Shown piece after piece: positions 24,905 through 33,532 of a stretch of 64,000 nt of DNA (position 1 is the stretch's first letter; the number at the start of each line of letters is the position of its first letter). This DNA comes from Streptomyces sp. NBC_00510 (GTDB lineage: Bacteria > Actinomycetota > Actinomycetes > Streptomycetales > Streptomycetaceae): positions 3,853,501-3,917,500 of the forward strand of contig CP107851.1 in NCBI GenBank assembly GCA_036013505.1. The letters run 5' to 3'. Under the pieces are notes generated by a model. That model was not told where the DNA came from. It worked only from the letters and a program-made list of their open reading frames with translations, and searched no databases. The position numbers were made by a program, and so were the translations under genes.

Positions 24905-26422
24905 ATGGCGACGACGCATGAGCTGACGTCACCGGATGCCCGGCCCCGCGCGCGCCACGCCGCACCGCCGCGCAGCCGCCCGCACTCCGAGGTCCTTCTG
25001 CTCGCCTCCCTGGCGGCGCTCTTCACCGTGGTCCAGCTCCTCCTGGTCGTCGCGCCCGGCATGGGCCTCGGCTGGGACGAGTCGGTCTACGTCAGCCAGG
25101 TCTCCCCGGACATCCCCTCGGCCTTCTTCAGCGCGCCCCGCTCCCGGGGCGTGCCGGTCCTCGTCGCGCCGATCGCGCTGCTGACCGCGTCGACCCTCGC
25201 GCTCCGCGTCTATCTGACGGTCCTGTCGGGCGCGGCCCTGTTCCTGGCCCTGTGGCTGTGGCGGCCGCTGCTCGGCACCCGGGTGGTGGCGCTGGCCGGG
25301 CTGCTCTTCACCGGACTGTGGGTGACCCTGCTGTACGGCCCCCAGGCGATGCCCAACCTCTGGGTCGCGCTGGTGGCCCTGATCGCGGTGGGCTGCTACC
25401 TGCACGCGGCGGCGCCGGGCCACACCGGCCGGGGCGCACTCGCCGGCCTGGCGGTGGCGTTCGCCGCGCTGACCCTGCTGCGCCCGCACGACGCCGCCTG
25501 GCTGGCCCTGCCACTGGGTGTCGCCGCGCTCTTCGTGCGCGGCCGGCGCCGGCCGGTGCTACTCGCGGTCATCGCGGCCGGGGTGCTGCTGGGCGGCGCC
25601 CAGTGGGTCGTCGAGGCGTTCACCAGTTACGGCGGCATCCTGGCCCGGATGGACCGCGCGAACGCCATCGAGGGCGGCCTCGGCTGGCACCTGGCCTTCG
25701 CCGACCAGCTCAGCACCCTGGACGCGTCGCACACACTGTGCCGCCCCTGCGACGCCGTCTGGCAGCACAAGGGTGACGCCGTGTGGTGGTTCGCCCTGCC
25801 CGCCCTGGTGGCGGCCGGGGTCGCCCTCGCGCCGCGGCGCGAGGGGCAGGCGCCCGGGGCGCGGTTCCTGCCGGCGGTGTGCGGCCTGTCCCTGGCACTG
25901 CCCTACCTGGTGCTCATCGACTACGCCGCACCGCGCTTCCTGCTCCCGGCGTACGCCCTGCTCGCCCTGCCCGCGGCCCAGTGCCTCCTCCTGCTCCCCG
26001 CGCGGGTACGGCCGGCGCTGCGCCCGGCCGTCACCGGCACCGTGGTCGCCGTCGTGCTCGCGCAGCTCGTCACCCAGCAGATCGTGCTCCACCGCGCGGT
26101 GCGCAGCTCGACCATCGGCAACGACGACTACGCCCGTATGGCCGCGGAGCTGAACCGGCTGGGGGTGCGCCCGCCGTGCCTGGTGACGGGGCCGATGGCG
26201 ACGCCCGTCGGCTACCAGGCGCGCTGCGCCTCCGGCCAGACCGCGGGGAACAACGAGAACCTGACCCCGGCCGGCATCCTGCGCCTGGCCCGCACCCAGC
26301 CCGTCGCCGTCCTCACCCCGCGGGGCGGGCAGCCGCCCGCGTACGCGCGTGACTGGCCTTCACACCCGCTGCCGGACCTGAACTACCACCAGGGCTACCG
26401 CGTCCACCTCTCGCCCAGGTGA
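24905..26422 (+). CDS. Multi-pass membrane glycosyltransferase-like protein (GT-C type)
   Basis: 505 residues, with about ten hydrophobic helices. The first external loop has MGLGWDESVYVSQV, the Asp-Glu pair expected after the first helix in GT-C transferases of the ArnT/mannosyltransferase type. A long C-terminal soluble part follows. It probably uses a polyprenyl-phosphate sugar donor at the membrane; the acceptor is unknown. The gene is only 16 bp from the next gene but that product is unrelated. Confidence 0.75.
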   Translation: MATTHELTSPDARPRARHAAPPRSRPHSEVLLLASLAALFTVVQLLLVVAPGMGLGWDESVYVSQVSPDIPSAFFSAPRSRGVPVLVAPIALLTASTLALRVYLTVLSGAALFLALWLWRPLLGTRVVALAGLLFTGLWVTLLYGPQAMPNLWVALVALIAVGCYLHAAAPGHTGRGALAGLAVAFAALTLLRPHDAAWLALPLGVAALFVRGRRRPVLLAVIAAGVLLGGAQWVVEAFTSYGGILARMDRANAIEGGLGWHLAFADQLSTLDASHTLCRPCDAVWQHKGDAVWWFALPALVAAGVALAPRREGQAPGARFLPAVCGLSLALPYLVLIDYAAPRFLLPAYALLALPAAQCLLLLPARVRPALRPAVTGTVVAVVLAQLVTQQIVLHRAVRSSTIGNDDYARMAAELNRLGVRPPCLVTGPMATPVGYQARCASGQTAGNNENLTPAGILRLARTQPVAVLTPRGGQPPAYARDWPSHPLPDLNYHQGYRVHLSPR

Positions 26423-26438
26423 CGGACACAATGGACGG

Positions 26439-27329
26439 GTGATCCCGGACGTCCGCCTGCCCTCCCCGCTGGTCGAGCTGCGCGACGACGAACGCCTGGC
26501 CGGACGCGGCGTCCGGATGCTCGTCAAGCGGGACGACCTGATCCACCCCGATCTGCCGGGCAACAAGTGGCGCAAGCTCCACCTGAACCTGCGGGCCGCC
26601 CTCGACGGCGGCCACCGCGGCCTGCTGACCTTCGGCGGCGCCTACTCCAACCACCTGCGCGCCACCGCCGCCGCGGGCCGGCTGCTCGGCATCGCCACCA
26701 CGGGCGTCGTCCGCGGCGACGAGCTGGCCGGGCGCCCGCTCAACCCCTCCCTCGCGCGGGCCGCCGCCGACGGCATGCGGCTGCACTTCGTCGACCGGGG
26801 CACCTACCGCCGCAAGGACGAGCCGGAGGTCCTGGCGGCCCTCCTGGACCGTCTGGGGCCCGCCTACGTCGTCCCCGAGGGCGGCAGCAACGCGCTCGCG
26901 GCGCGGGGCTGCGTGGCGCTCGGCGAGGAGCTGCGCGGCAGGGCGGACGTCGTGGGCGTGGCCTGCGGGACCGGCGGCACCCTGGCGGGCCTGGCGGCCG
27001 GGCTGGACCCGGGGCAGCGGGTCATCGGGTTCCCGGTCCTCAAGGGCGGCGGGTTCCTGGCCGGGGAGATACGCCGGCTCCAGGAAGCGGCCTTCGGCGG
27101 GCCGCGCGGGTCCTGGCTGCTGGACGACCGCTTCCACCACGGCGGCTACGCCCGTACCTCGCCCGAGCTCCGTGCGTTCGCGGCGGACTTCGGCGCGCGG
27201 CACGGCTTCGTCCCGGACTCCGTCTACGTCGCGAAGATGCTCCACGGCCTGTTCTCGCTGGCGCAGGAGGGTGCCTTCGCGCCCGGGACGACGGTCGCGG
27301 CCGTCGTGACCGGGCGGCCGACCGGTTAG
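26439..27329 (+). CDS. PLP-dependent ACC deaminase / D-cysteine desulfhydrase family enzyme
   Basis: 296 residues from GTG 26439. VKRDDLIHPDLPGNKWRKL contains the PLP-binding Lys (NKWRK) of this fold-type II family. GGAYSNHLRATAAAGRLLG and CGTGGTLAGLAAGL, the phosphate-binding loop, follow. Family members deaminate 1-aminocyclopropane-1-carboxylate or desulfurate D-cysteine. Sequence alone does not choose between them, and D-cysteine desulfhydrase is commoner. The final third is shorter than in ACC deaminase (about 340 residues). Confidence 0.8.
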   Translation: MIPDVRLPSPLVELRDDERLAGRGVRMLVKRDDLIHPDLPGNKWRKLHLNLRAALDGGHRGLLTFGGAYSNHLRATAAAGRLLGIATTGVVRGDELAGRPLNPSLARAAADGMRLHFVDRGTYRRKDEPEVLAALLDRLGPAYVVPEGGSNALAARGCVALGEELRGRADVVGVACGTGGTLAGLAAGLDPGQRVIGFPVLKGGGFLAGEIRRLQEAAFGGPRGSWLLDDRFHHGGYARTSPELRAFAADFGARHGFVPDSVYVAKMLHGLFSLAQEGAFAPGTTVAAVVTGRPTG

Positions 27330-27339
27330 CCTTGCTGGC

Positions 27340-27849
27340 ATGATCCGAGCCGCGACACCTGCCGACGTCCCGGAGATCCACGCGATGATCCGCGAACTCG
27401 CGGAGTACGAGCGGGAGCCGGACAGCGCGCGGGCCACCACGCAGCAGCTCCACGACGCGCTCTTCGGCCCGGATCCGGCCGTCTTCGCGCTCCTGGCCGA
27501 GGACGACGCCCTGGGCGCGCCCGTGGGCTTCGCGCTGTGGTTCCGGAACTTCTCCACCTGGACCGGGACCCACGGCGTCTACCTGGAGGACCTGTACGTG
27601 CGCCCCCCTGCGCGCGGCGGCGGCCACGGCAAGGCCCTGCTCGCCGGACTCGCCGCCATATGCGTGGAACGGGGCTACGAACGCTTCGAATGGTCCGTGC
27701 TGGACTGGAACGAGCCGTCCCTCGCCTTCTACCGTGCGATGGGCGCCCGTCCCCAGGACGAATGGACGGTGCAACGACTGACCGGCGACCCCCTTCGTGC
27801 CCTCGCTGAGCAGGCACGTGTCAACAAAGCGACAACTCTTTCGATTTGA
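27340..27849 (+). CDS. GNAT-family N-acetyltransferase
   Basis: 169 residues. VYLEDLYVRPPARGGGHGKALLAGLA supplies beta-strand 4 and the acetyl-CoA pyrophosphate loop (here RGGGHGKAL). WNEPSLAFYRAMGA follows the usual C-terminal layout. The whole resembles diamine/spermidine acetyltransferase-type (SSAT) GNATs (FALWFRNFSTWTGTHGVYLEDLYV). The substrate may be a polyamine or a small amine. It starts 10 bp after the PLP-enzyme gene and may be co-transcribed with it. Confidence 0.85.
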   Translation: MIRAATPADVPEIHAMIRELAEYEREPDSARATTQQLHDALFGPDPAVFALLAEDDALGAPVGFALWFRNFSTWTGTHGVYLEDLYVRPPARGGGHGKALLAGLAAICVERGYERFEWSVLDWNEPSLAFYRAMGARPQDEWTVQRLTGDPLRALAEQARVNKATTLSI

Positions 27850-28055
27850 CACCGCAGACCACTAGCGACGTTGCGTGCTCGTGCGCCTACTATGGGTGAC
27901 AGCCATGGGGTGCCGGGTCAGGGCTCATTCATGGCGGCGACCGTGCTCCGTCCGGGCGACACCGGGGTACGGATCGCGATAGCGTCGCTGGCGAACCGAA
28001 TCAGATCCAGTGCAATGCCGATGTGGGCAGTGCGTGTGCCACCTTGGAGGTGAGG

Positions 28056-28469
28056 GTGTCCCAGATCGCAGGCGAGCCCGGGTCGAAGGACTTCGTCGAG
28101 GTCCGGCTGCCCGCGGCGGGGGCCTACCTGTCGGTGCTGCGTACGGCGACGGCAGGACTTGCGGCCCGCTTGGACTTCACCCTCGACGAGATCGAAGACC
28201 TGCGCATCGCCGTGGACGAGGCGTGCGCCATCCTGCTCCAGCAGGCCGTCCCGGGGTCCGTGCTGAGCTGCGTCTTCCGCCTGGTCGGGGACGCCCTGTG
28301 GGTGACCGTGTCGGCGCCCACCACTGACGGCCGCGCCCCGGAGCGCGACACCTTCGCCTGGACCGTGCTGTCCGCGCTGGCCGGCGAGGTGGACTCCAGC
28401 GTGGCCGACGACAAGACCGTGAGCATCGCCCTGCACAAGAAGCGCGGTGCCGGACCGGGACAGCTGTAA
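28056..28469 (+). CDS. ushX: Anti-sigma factor of SigH (RsbW-like kinase)
   Basis: 137 residues from GTG 28056, chosen for the GGAGG 6 nt upstream; a start at 28023 lacks one. It has a GHKL ATPase-type fold, with LDFTLDEIEDLRIAVDEACAILL (N-box) and weak G-box motifs, as in RsbW anti-sigma kinases. It directly precedes the sigma gene by 13 bp. In S. coelicolor this position is held by UshX/PrsH, which binds SigH. Activity would be relieved by an anti-anti-sigma factor such as BldG, not encoded here. Confidence 0.85.
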   Translation: MSQIAGEPGSKDFVEVRLPAAGAYLSVLRTATAGLAARLDFTLDEIEDLRIAVDEACAILLQQAVPGSVLSCVFRLVGDALWVTVSAPTTDGRAPERDTFAWTVLSALAGEVDSSVADDKTVSIALHKKRGAGPGQL

Positions 28470-28482
28470 CGGGGGAATCGCC

Positions 28483-29469
28483 GTGAACGATCTGGAAGGC
28501 AGCACGCCGGGGGTGCGGGGCCGCCCCGTACCCGCCCCTGCGGCGCGGCGCCACGAGGCGCGGCCGCACCCCGGTACCGGGCCCGTGTCCGGCCTCGGGA
28601 GCAGTGACGCGGCCGGGCAGACGGATCAGGCGGATCGGGCGGATCGCATGGCGCAGGAGCAGCAGGAGCAGCAGGAGCAGGACCACGGGCAGGAGCAGCA
28701 CGGGCACCACGAGACCCACGACCGGGCCGGGGCCCGGGCGCTCTTCGTGGAACTCAGCAAGCTCCCCCCGGGCTCCCCGGAGCGCGCCGAGCTGCGCAAC
28801 CGCCTGGTCCGCATGCACCTGCCGCTGGTCGAGCACCTCGCCCGGCGCTTCCGCAACCGGGGCGAGCCGCTCGACGACCTCACCCAGGTCGCCACGATCG
28901 GGCTGATCAAGTCCGTGGACCGCTTCGACGTGGACCGCGGGGTGGAGTTCTCCACCTACGCGACCCCCACCGTCGTCGGCGAGATCAAGCGGCACTTCCG
29001 CGACAAGGGCTGGGCGGTGCGTGTCCCGCGCCGACTGCAGGAGCTGCGGCTCGCCCTCACGACGGCGACCGGCGAGCTCTCGCAGCAGCACGGGCGGGCC
29101 CCGACGGTGCATGAGCTGGCCGAGCACCTGAAGATCACGGAGGAGGAGGTCCTGGAGGGCCTCGAATCCGCCAACGCCTACAGCACGCTCTCCCTGGACG
29201 TGCCCGACACCGACGACGAGTCGCCGGCCGTCGCCGACACCCTCGGCGCCGAGGACGACGCGCTGGAGGGCGTGGAGTACCGGGAGTCGCTCAAGCCGCT
29301 GCTGGAGCAGCTGCCGCCGCGCGAGAAGAAGATCCTGCTGCTGCGCTTCTTCGGGAACATGACCCAGTCGCAGATCGCCCAGGAGGTCGGCATCTCCCAG
29401 ATGCACGTCTCCCGGCTGCTGGCCCGGACGCTGGCCCAGCTGCGCGACAAGCTCCTGGTCGAGGAGTGA
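28483..29469 (+). CDS. sigH: Stress-response sigma factor SigH (SigB/SigF family)
   Basis: 328 residues from GTG 28483 behind GGGGGA. The first 85 residues are low-complexity and rich in Gln/His/Asp (EQQEQQEQDHGQEQHGHHE). Region 2 (LVRMHLPLVEHLARRFRNRGEPLDDL, VGEIKRHFRDKGWAVRVPR), region 3 and region 4 (MTQSQIAQEVGISQMHVSRLLART) are complete. In S. coelicolor SigH controls osmotic and developmental genes and is made as several N-terminally different forms. The disordered N-terminus here is consistent with that. Confidence 0.9.
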   Translation: MNDLEGSTPGVRGRPVPAPAARRHEARPHPGTGPVSGLGSSDAAGQTDQADRADRMAQEQQEQQEQDHGQEQHGHHETHDRAGARALFVELSKLPPGSPERAELRNRLVRMHLPLVEHLARRFRNRGEPLDDLTQVATIGLIKSVDRFDVDRGVEFSTYATPTVVGEIKRHFRDKGWAVRVPRRLQELRLALTTATGELSQQHGRAPTVHELAEHLKITEEEVLEGLESANAYSTLSLDVPDTDDESPAVADTLGAEDDALEGVEYRESLKPLLEQLPPREKKILLLRFFGNMTQSQIAQEVGISQMHVSRLLARTLAQLRDKLLVEE

Positions 29470-29488
29470 CGGTACGGCTGAGGTGACG

Positions 29489-29508
29489 GCGGCGCCCCCG
29501 GGCGCCGC
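29489..29508. terminator. Hairpin between sigH and the converging membrane-protein gene
   Basis: An 8-bp GC stem with a 4-nt loop lies in the 42-bp gap between converging stops. It is a likely bidirectional terminator. Confidence 0.6.
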
Positions 29509-29511
29509 GGC

Positions 29512-29934
29512 TCACTGCTCCGCCGTACGCCCGATCCCGAGGGCGTCGGTGGCCGCGGGATGGACGAGGAGCACCAGCTCGGCGACCGCGGCCACGCCCA
29601 GCGCGGCGCCGGCGGCGATCATGACGCCGCCCGCCTGCACCATGCTCCAGGCGACGGGGAGCGCGACGAGCTGGATGATCAGCGCGGGGCCTCGGCTCCA
29701 GCGGCGCGCGTGCCAGAGCCCGTACGCGGCCGCCAGCGGCATGGCCGCCAGGGCGAGGACGGTCACGCCTCCGGCCTCCGCCTGGCGCGGGCTGTCGGGG
29801 TCGCCGAGGATCCCCAGGGCCAGCATCGCGATCCCCCAGGCCGCCAGGGCGGCGCCTTCCAGTGCCGCGACCGCGGCCGCCGCCGCGAGGCGGCGCGTAC
29901 GGCCCGGCTGCGCGGGCTTCTCGTTGCCACTCAC
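29512..29934 (-). CDS. Small integral membrane protein
   Basis: 140 residues with four hydrophobic helices (AAAAAVAALEGAALAAWGIAMLALG and three more) and short loops. It has no catalytic motif. Its place between sigH and the lipid kinase gene is conserved in Streptomyces as far as I recall. Function unknown. Confidence 0.75.
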   Translation of the reverse strand: MSGNEKPAQPGRTRRLAAAAAVAALEGAALAAWGIAMLALGILGDPDSPRQAEAGGVTVLALAAMPLAAAYGLWHARRWSRGPALIIQLVALPVAWSMVQAGGVMIAAGAALGVAAVAELVLLVHPAATDALGIGRTAEQ

Positions 29935-30008
29935 CCCAGCAGGGTAGCCGCCGCATCCGGGCCACCAGGGGTGCGGCCCGGTACCGCCCGGTAGGTACCC
30001 TGGCGGGC

Positions 30009-30977
30009 ATGCGCGCCCTTCTCGTGGTCAACCCAGCCGCCACCACCACCAGCGCCCGGACGCGTGACGTACTCGCGCACGCGCTCGCCAGCGACCTGAA
30101 GCTGGAGGTCGCCGCGACCGAGTACCGCGGCCACGCCCGCGACCTCGCGCGGCAGGCCGCGGAGGGCGGGGAGATCGAGCTGGTCGTCGCCCTGGGCGGG
30201 GACGGCACGGTCAACGAGGTGGTCAACGGTCTGCTGCACAACGGCCCCGACCCCGACGGCCTGCCGAAGCTCGCGGTGGTGCCCGGCGGGTCCACGAACG
30301 TGTTCGCGCGCGCCCTGGGGCTGCCCAACGACGCCGTGGAGGCGACCGGCGCGCTGCTGGACGCGCTGCGCGAGCGCAGCTCCCGCACGGTCGGCCTGGG
30401 CCTGGTGAGCGGCACCCCGGGCACCGAGGACGAGGGGGTGCCGGCGCGCTGGTTCACCTTCTGCGCCGGGCTGGGATTCGACGCGGGTGTCGTGGGACGG
30501 GTGGAACAGCAGCGCGAGCACGGCAAGCGCTCCACCCACGCGCTCTACATACGCCAGGTCGTGCGCCAGTTCCTCACCGAGCCGAACCGGCGCGCCGGCG
30601 CGATCACCCTGGACCGGCCGGGCGAGGACCCGGTGACCGACCTCGTGCTGGCCCTGGTGTGCAACACCGCGCCGTGGACCTACCTGGGCAACCGGCCGAT
30701 CTACGCCTCGCCGCGCGCGTCCTTCGACACCGCCCTCGACGTGCTGGGACTCTCCCGGCTGACCAGCGCGGCGGTCACCCGCTACGCCACCCAGCTGCTC
30801 CGTTCGACCCCGGAGCGCGGGCCGCAGGGCAAGCACGCGACCTCCCTGCACGATCTGACGGACTTCACCTTGCATTCGCAGGCGCCACTGCCGTTCCAGG
30901 TGGACGGAGACCACCTGGGACTGCGAATGAGCGCAACCTTCACAGGCGTACGCCGTGCACTGCGTGTGATTGTGTAA
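30009..30977 (+). CDS. Diacylglycerol kinase-family lipid kinase
   Basis: 322 residues. VRALLVVNPAATT at the N-terminus and VALGGDGTVNEVVNGLL (the GGDGT nucleotide-binding motif), then VPGGSTNVFARALGLP, place it in the DAGK/sphingosine kinase fold. The C-terminal lobe includes PFQVDGDHLG. It phosphorylates diacylglycerol or a related lipid, probably for phospholipid recycling. Divergent from the small membrane protein gene. Confidence 0.88.
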   Translation: MRALLVVNPAATTTSARTRDVLAHALASDLKLEVAATEYRGHARDLARQAAEGGEIELVVALGGDGTVNEVVNGLLHNGPDPDGLPKLAVVPGGSTNVFARALGLPNDAVEATGALLDALRERSSRTVGLGLVSGTPGTEDEGVPARWFTFCAGLGFDAGVVGRVEQQREHGKRSTHALYIRQVVRQFLTEPNRRAGAITLDRPGEDPVTDLVLALVCNTAPWTYLGNRPIYASPRASFDTALDVLGLSRLTSAAVTRYATQLLRSTPERGPQGKHATSLHDLTDFTLHSQAPLPFQVDGDHLGLRMSATFTGVRRALRVIV

Positions 30978-31237
30978 GCAGAAGGACATAAAGTCCTTTC
31001 ACTCGAACGTTTAGGCTGCCCTGCACCCCATGGAAGTACGGCTGTGACGGAGCCGACACCGAGGATTCAAAAAAAACTTTTCGGAAGGGGTTGTATCCGC
31101 AGCCCAGGTTTGCGAGGCTCTTCCTGGCGATCGGGACAGCCGCTCATCGGGCGTCCTCGGCAGCCGGAATCCTCACCACACCCCCGCGGGACCGCACCAG
31201 GAGACTGGGCGATGTCCCGTGTCGTGTCTGAGGATTC

Positions 31238-31251
31238 GTGAAAGCGTTCAC
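31238..31251. promoter_or_regulatory. LacI-type palindrome in the wblE leader
   Basis: GTGAAAGCGTTCAC, a 14-bp near-perfect palindrome with central CG, resembles LacI-family operators. It is 44 bp before the wblE start. No cognate regulator is in the window. Confidence 0.4.
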
Positions 31252-31294
31252 ATTCACAAGCAACTTACATGCAACACAAGGAGATGGAGCAGCC

Positions 31295-31552
31295 ATGGAC
31301 TGGCGTCACAACGCCATTTGCCGCGAGGAAGACCCCGAGCTCTTCTTCCCCATCGGCAACACCGGTCCTGCGCTGCTGCAGATCGAGGAAGCCAAGGCCG
31401 TCTGCCGCCGCTGCCCCGTGATGGAGCAGTGCCTGCAGTGGGCGCTGGAGACCGGCCAGGACGCCGGCGTGTGGGGTGGCCTCAGCGAGGACGAGCGTCG
31501 CGCAATGAAGCGCCGCGCCGCCCGCAACCGCGCCCGCAACGCCAGCGCCTGA
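31295..31552 (+). CDS. wblE: WhiB-like [4Fe-4S] regulator WblE
   Basis: 85 residues. Four cysteines at 9, 37, 40 and 46 (CxxC spacing in CRRCPVMEQC) bind the iron-sulfur cluster, followed by the GVWGG turn (58-62) and a basic DNA-binding tail RRAMKRRAARNRARN. It matches WblE of S. coelicolor, orthologous to mycobacterial WhiB1, an essential nitric-oxide-responsive regulator. The ATG follows AAGGAGATGGAG. As in mycobacteria, a PdtaS-type kinase gene is the neighbour. Confidence 0.93.
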   Translation: MDWRHNAICREEDPELFFPIGNTGPALLQIEEAKAVCRRCPVMEQCLQWALETGQDAGVWGGLSEDERRAMKRRAARNRARNASA

Positions 31553-31618
31553 CGCACTCGCTTACCCCCGAGCCGCAGCGCGCAGCACCTCCGAACCGCG
31601 CAGCATCGCGACGCGAAG

Positions 31619-31649
31619 AGCCCCGGCCGCTCCCCGAGCAGCCGGGGCT
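31619..31649. terminator. Hairpin between wblE and the histidine kinase gene
   Basis: A 9-bp perfect stem AGCCCCGGC/GCCGGGGCT and a 13-nt loop sit between converging genes, so both are probably terminated here. Confidence 0.75.
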
Positions 31650-31717
31650 TCGGCGTTCCCGGAGCCCGGTCCTGCGAAGTCTCCCGACGCTGCGGACTCG
31701 CAGGGCCTGGACGGGTT

Positions 31718-33175
31718 TCAGCCCTCCAGCGGCAGTTCCAGGACGACCTTCGTCCCGCGCTCCTCGGCCGGGACCATGTCGAAGCTCCCGCCCAACTCCC
31801 CCACCACCAGGGTCCGTACGATCTGCAGCCCGAGGTTGCCGGCCCGCTGCGGGTCGAACTCCGCGGGCAGGCCGCGCCCGTCGTCCCGTACCGCGATGCC
31901 CAGCTTCTGCCCGTGCCGCTCGGCGGCCACCTCGACGGTGCCCTGCTCGCCCGGCCCGAACCCGTGCTCCAGGGCGTTCTGCAGCAGTTCGGTGAGGACC
32001 ATCGACAGCGGGGTGGCCACCTCGGCCGTCAGGATGCCGAACCGCCCGCTGCGGCGCGCGGTGACCCTGCCCGGGGAGATCTCGGCGACCATCGCCAGCA
32101 CGCGGTCGGCGATCTCGTCGAACTCCACGCACTCGTCGAGGTTCTGCGACAGCGTCTCGTGCACGATCGCGATCGAGCCGACCCGCCGCACCGCCTCCTC
32201 CAGCGCCTCCCGGCCCTTGTCGGAGTCCATCCGCCGGGCCTGCAGCCGCAGCAGCGCCGCGACCGTCTGCAGGTTGTTCTTCACCCGGTGGTGGATCTCC
32301 CGGATGGTGGCGTCCTTGGTCATCAGCTCGCGCTCCCGGCGGCGCAGCTCGGTCACGTCCCGCAGCAGCACCAGGGAGCCGTTGTGCGTGCCCTTGGGGC
32401 TCAGCGGGATCGCCCTCAGCTGGATGACGCCGCCGTTGCCCTCGATCTCGGTCTCCCGCGGCGCCTTGCCGCCGGCGACGGTCACCAGCGCCTCGTGGCT
32501 CTTGGTCCGCGAGGGGGCCAGTTCGGCGGAGACCGAGCCCAGGTGGTGGCCGACGAGGTCGGCGGCCAGGCCGAGCCGGTGGTAGGCGGAGAGCGCGTTG
32601 GGGCTGGCGTACTGGACGACGCCCTCGGCGTCGAGCCGGATCAGGCCGTCGCCGACACGCGGCGAGGCGTCCATGTCGACCTGCTCGGAGGGGAACGGGA
32701 AGCTGCCCGCCGCGATCATCTGCGCCAGGTCGGACGCGCTCTGCAGATAGGTGAGCTCCAGGCGGCTGGGGGTCCGCACGGTGAGCAGGTTGGTGTTGCG
32801 GGCGATGACCCCGAGGACCCGGCCCGCACGGCGCACCGGGATGGACTCGACCCGGACCGGGACCTCCTCGCGCCACTCCGGGTCACCCTCCCGGACGATC
32901 CGGCCCTCGTCGAGTGCGGCGTCCAGCATCGGGCGGCGGCCGCGCGGCACCAGGTGGCCGACCATGTCGTCCTGGTACGAGGTCGGGCCGGTGTTCGGCC
33001 GCATCTGGGCGACGGAGACGTAGCGGGTCCCGTCACTGGTCGGGACCCACAGCACGAGGTCCGCGAAGGAGAGGTCGGAGAGCAGTTGCCACTCCGATAC
33101 CAGCAGGTGGAGCCACTCGAGATCGGAATCGTCGAGGTCCGTGTGCTGGCGTACGAGATCGTTCATGGAGGGCAC
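31718..33175 (-). CDS. pdtaS: PdtaS-like cytosolic histidine kinase
   Basis: 485 residues. An N-terminal GAF-like domain (1-155), a PAS domain (about 160-275), then the HisKA_2 box IREIHHRVKNNLQTVAALLR with the phospho-His at 295/296, and an HATPase (ELLQNALEHG, DDGRGLP, GNLGLQIVRTLV). It lacks membrane segments. It resembles mycobacterial PdtaS, whose gene is also beside a WhiB1 gene, and start 33175 gives an N-terminus of the same length. PdtaS phosphorylates the antiterminator PdtaR, whose gene is not here. A dre-like site lies 104 bp upstream. Confidence 0.88.
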   Translation of the reverse strand: MPSMNDLVRQHTDLDDSDLEWLHLLVSEWQLLSDLSFADLVLWVPTSDGTRYVSVAQMRPNTGPTSYQDDMVGHLVPRGRRPMLDAALDEGRIVREGDPEWREEVPVRVESIPVRRAGRVLGVIARNTNLLTVRTPSRLELTYLQSASDLAQMIAAGSFPFPSEQVDMDASPRVGDGLIRLDAEGVVQYASPNALSAYHRLGLAADLVGHHLGSVSAELAPSRTKSHEALVTVAGGKAPRETEIEGNGGVIQLRAIPLSPKGTHNGSLVLLRDVTELRRRERELMTKDATIREIHHRVKNNLQTVAALLRLQARRMDSDKGREALEEAVRRVGSIAIVHETLSQNLDECVEFDEIADRVLAMVAEISPGRVTARRSGRFGILTAEVATPLSMVLTELLQNALEHGFGPGEQGTVEVAAERHGQKLGIAVRDDGRGLPAEFDPQRAGNLGLQIVRTLVVGELGGSFDMVPAEERGTKVVLELPLEG

Positions 33176-33532
33176 GCAAATGAGCGTATCCCGCGCTCAT
33201 GGCAGGCGCCGTCATCCAGTCCCCACAAAGGTCTCCGACGACCTATGATCTGACTGCGTCACCTTGTGGACAGGCGTTAGTGGTCTAGTCCAGAATTGAC
33301 GTACAACCGAACTTCCATCCTTCCCGCACAGAAGGGTGGAGCGAGGCCCCGGCGCTCTCTGCCCTGACTGCGCCAGGCCTCATGGTCGGCCCTGACGGGC
33401 CGCGGGAACCGCACATCCCGCGCGCCACGGGCCGACGGCAGCTCCGGGCTGCGGTGCTGGGCGGGTTGAGGGTCCCGTCCCGGCGCCGCGGCCCGAAGTG
33501 GTGTCAGGGTCCTTTCCGGCCCGCCTTCCGGC
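33176..33532. other. 357-bp intergenic region with a dre-like site
   Basis: Only the dre-like site at 33279-33294 was recognised. The rest must hold the kinase promoter and the downstream end of the SIS gene transcript. Confidence 0.55.
33279..33294. promoter_or_regulatory. Orphan dre-like (DasR) site upstream of the histidine kinase
   Basis: AGTGGTCTAGTCCAGA; read on the kinase strand it matches 14 of 16 positions of the dre sequence ACTGGTCTAGACCACT. It lies 104 bp before the kinase start and 239 bp past the SIS stop, so the kinase is the only gene it can plausibly control. Confidence 0.65.

Noticed and set aside
27841..28055. Promoter with TTGACA upstream of the SigH anti-sigma gene
   Set aside because: The -35-like TTGACA overlaps the stop of the acetyltransferase gene and no -10 element lies at proper spacing.
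30981..30999. Short hairpin just after the lipid kinase gene (AAGGAC/GTCCTT)
   Set aside because: Only six base pairs and AT-rich loop; too weak to call a terminator.
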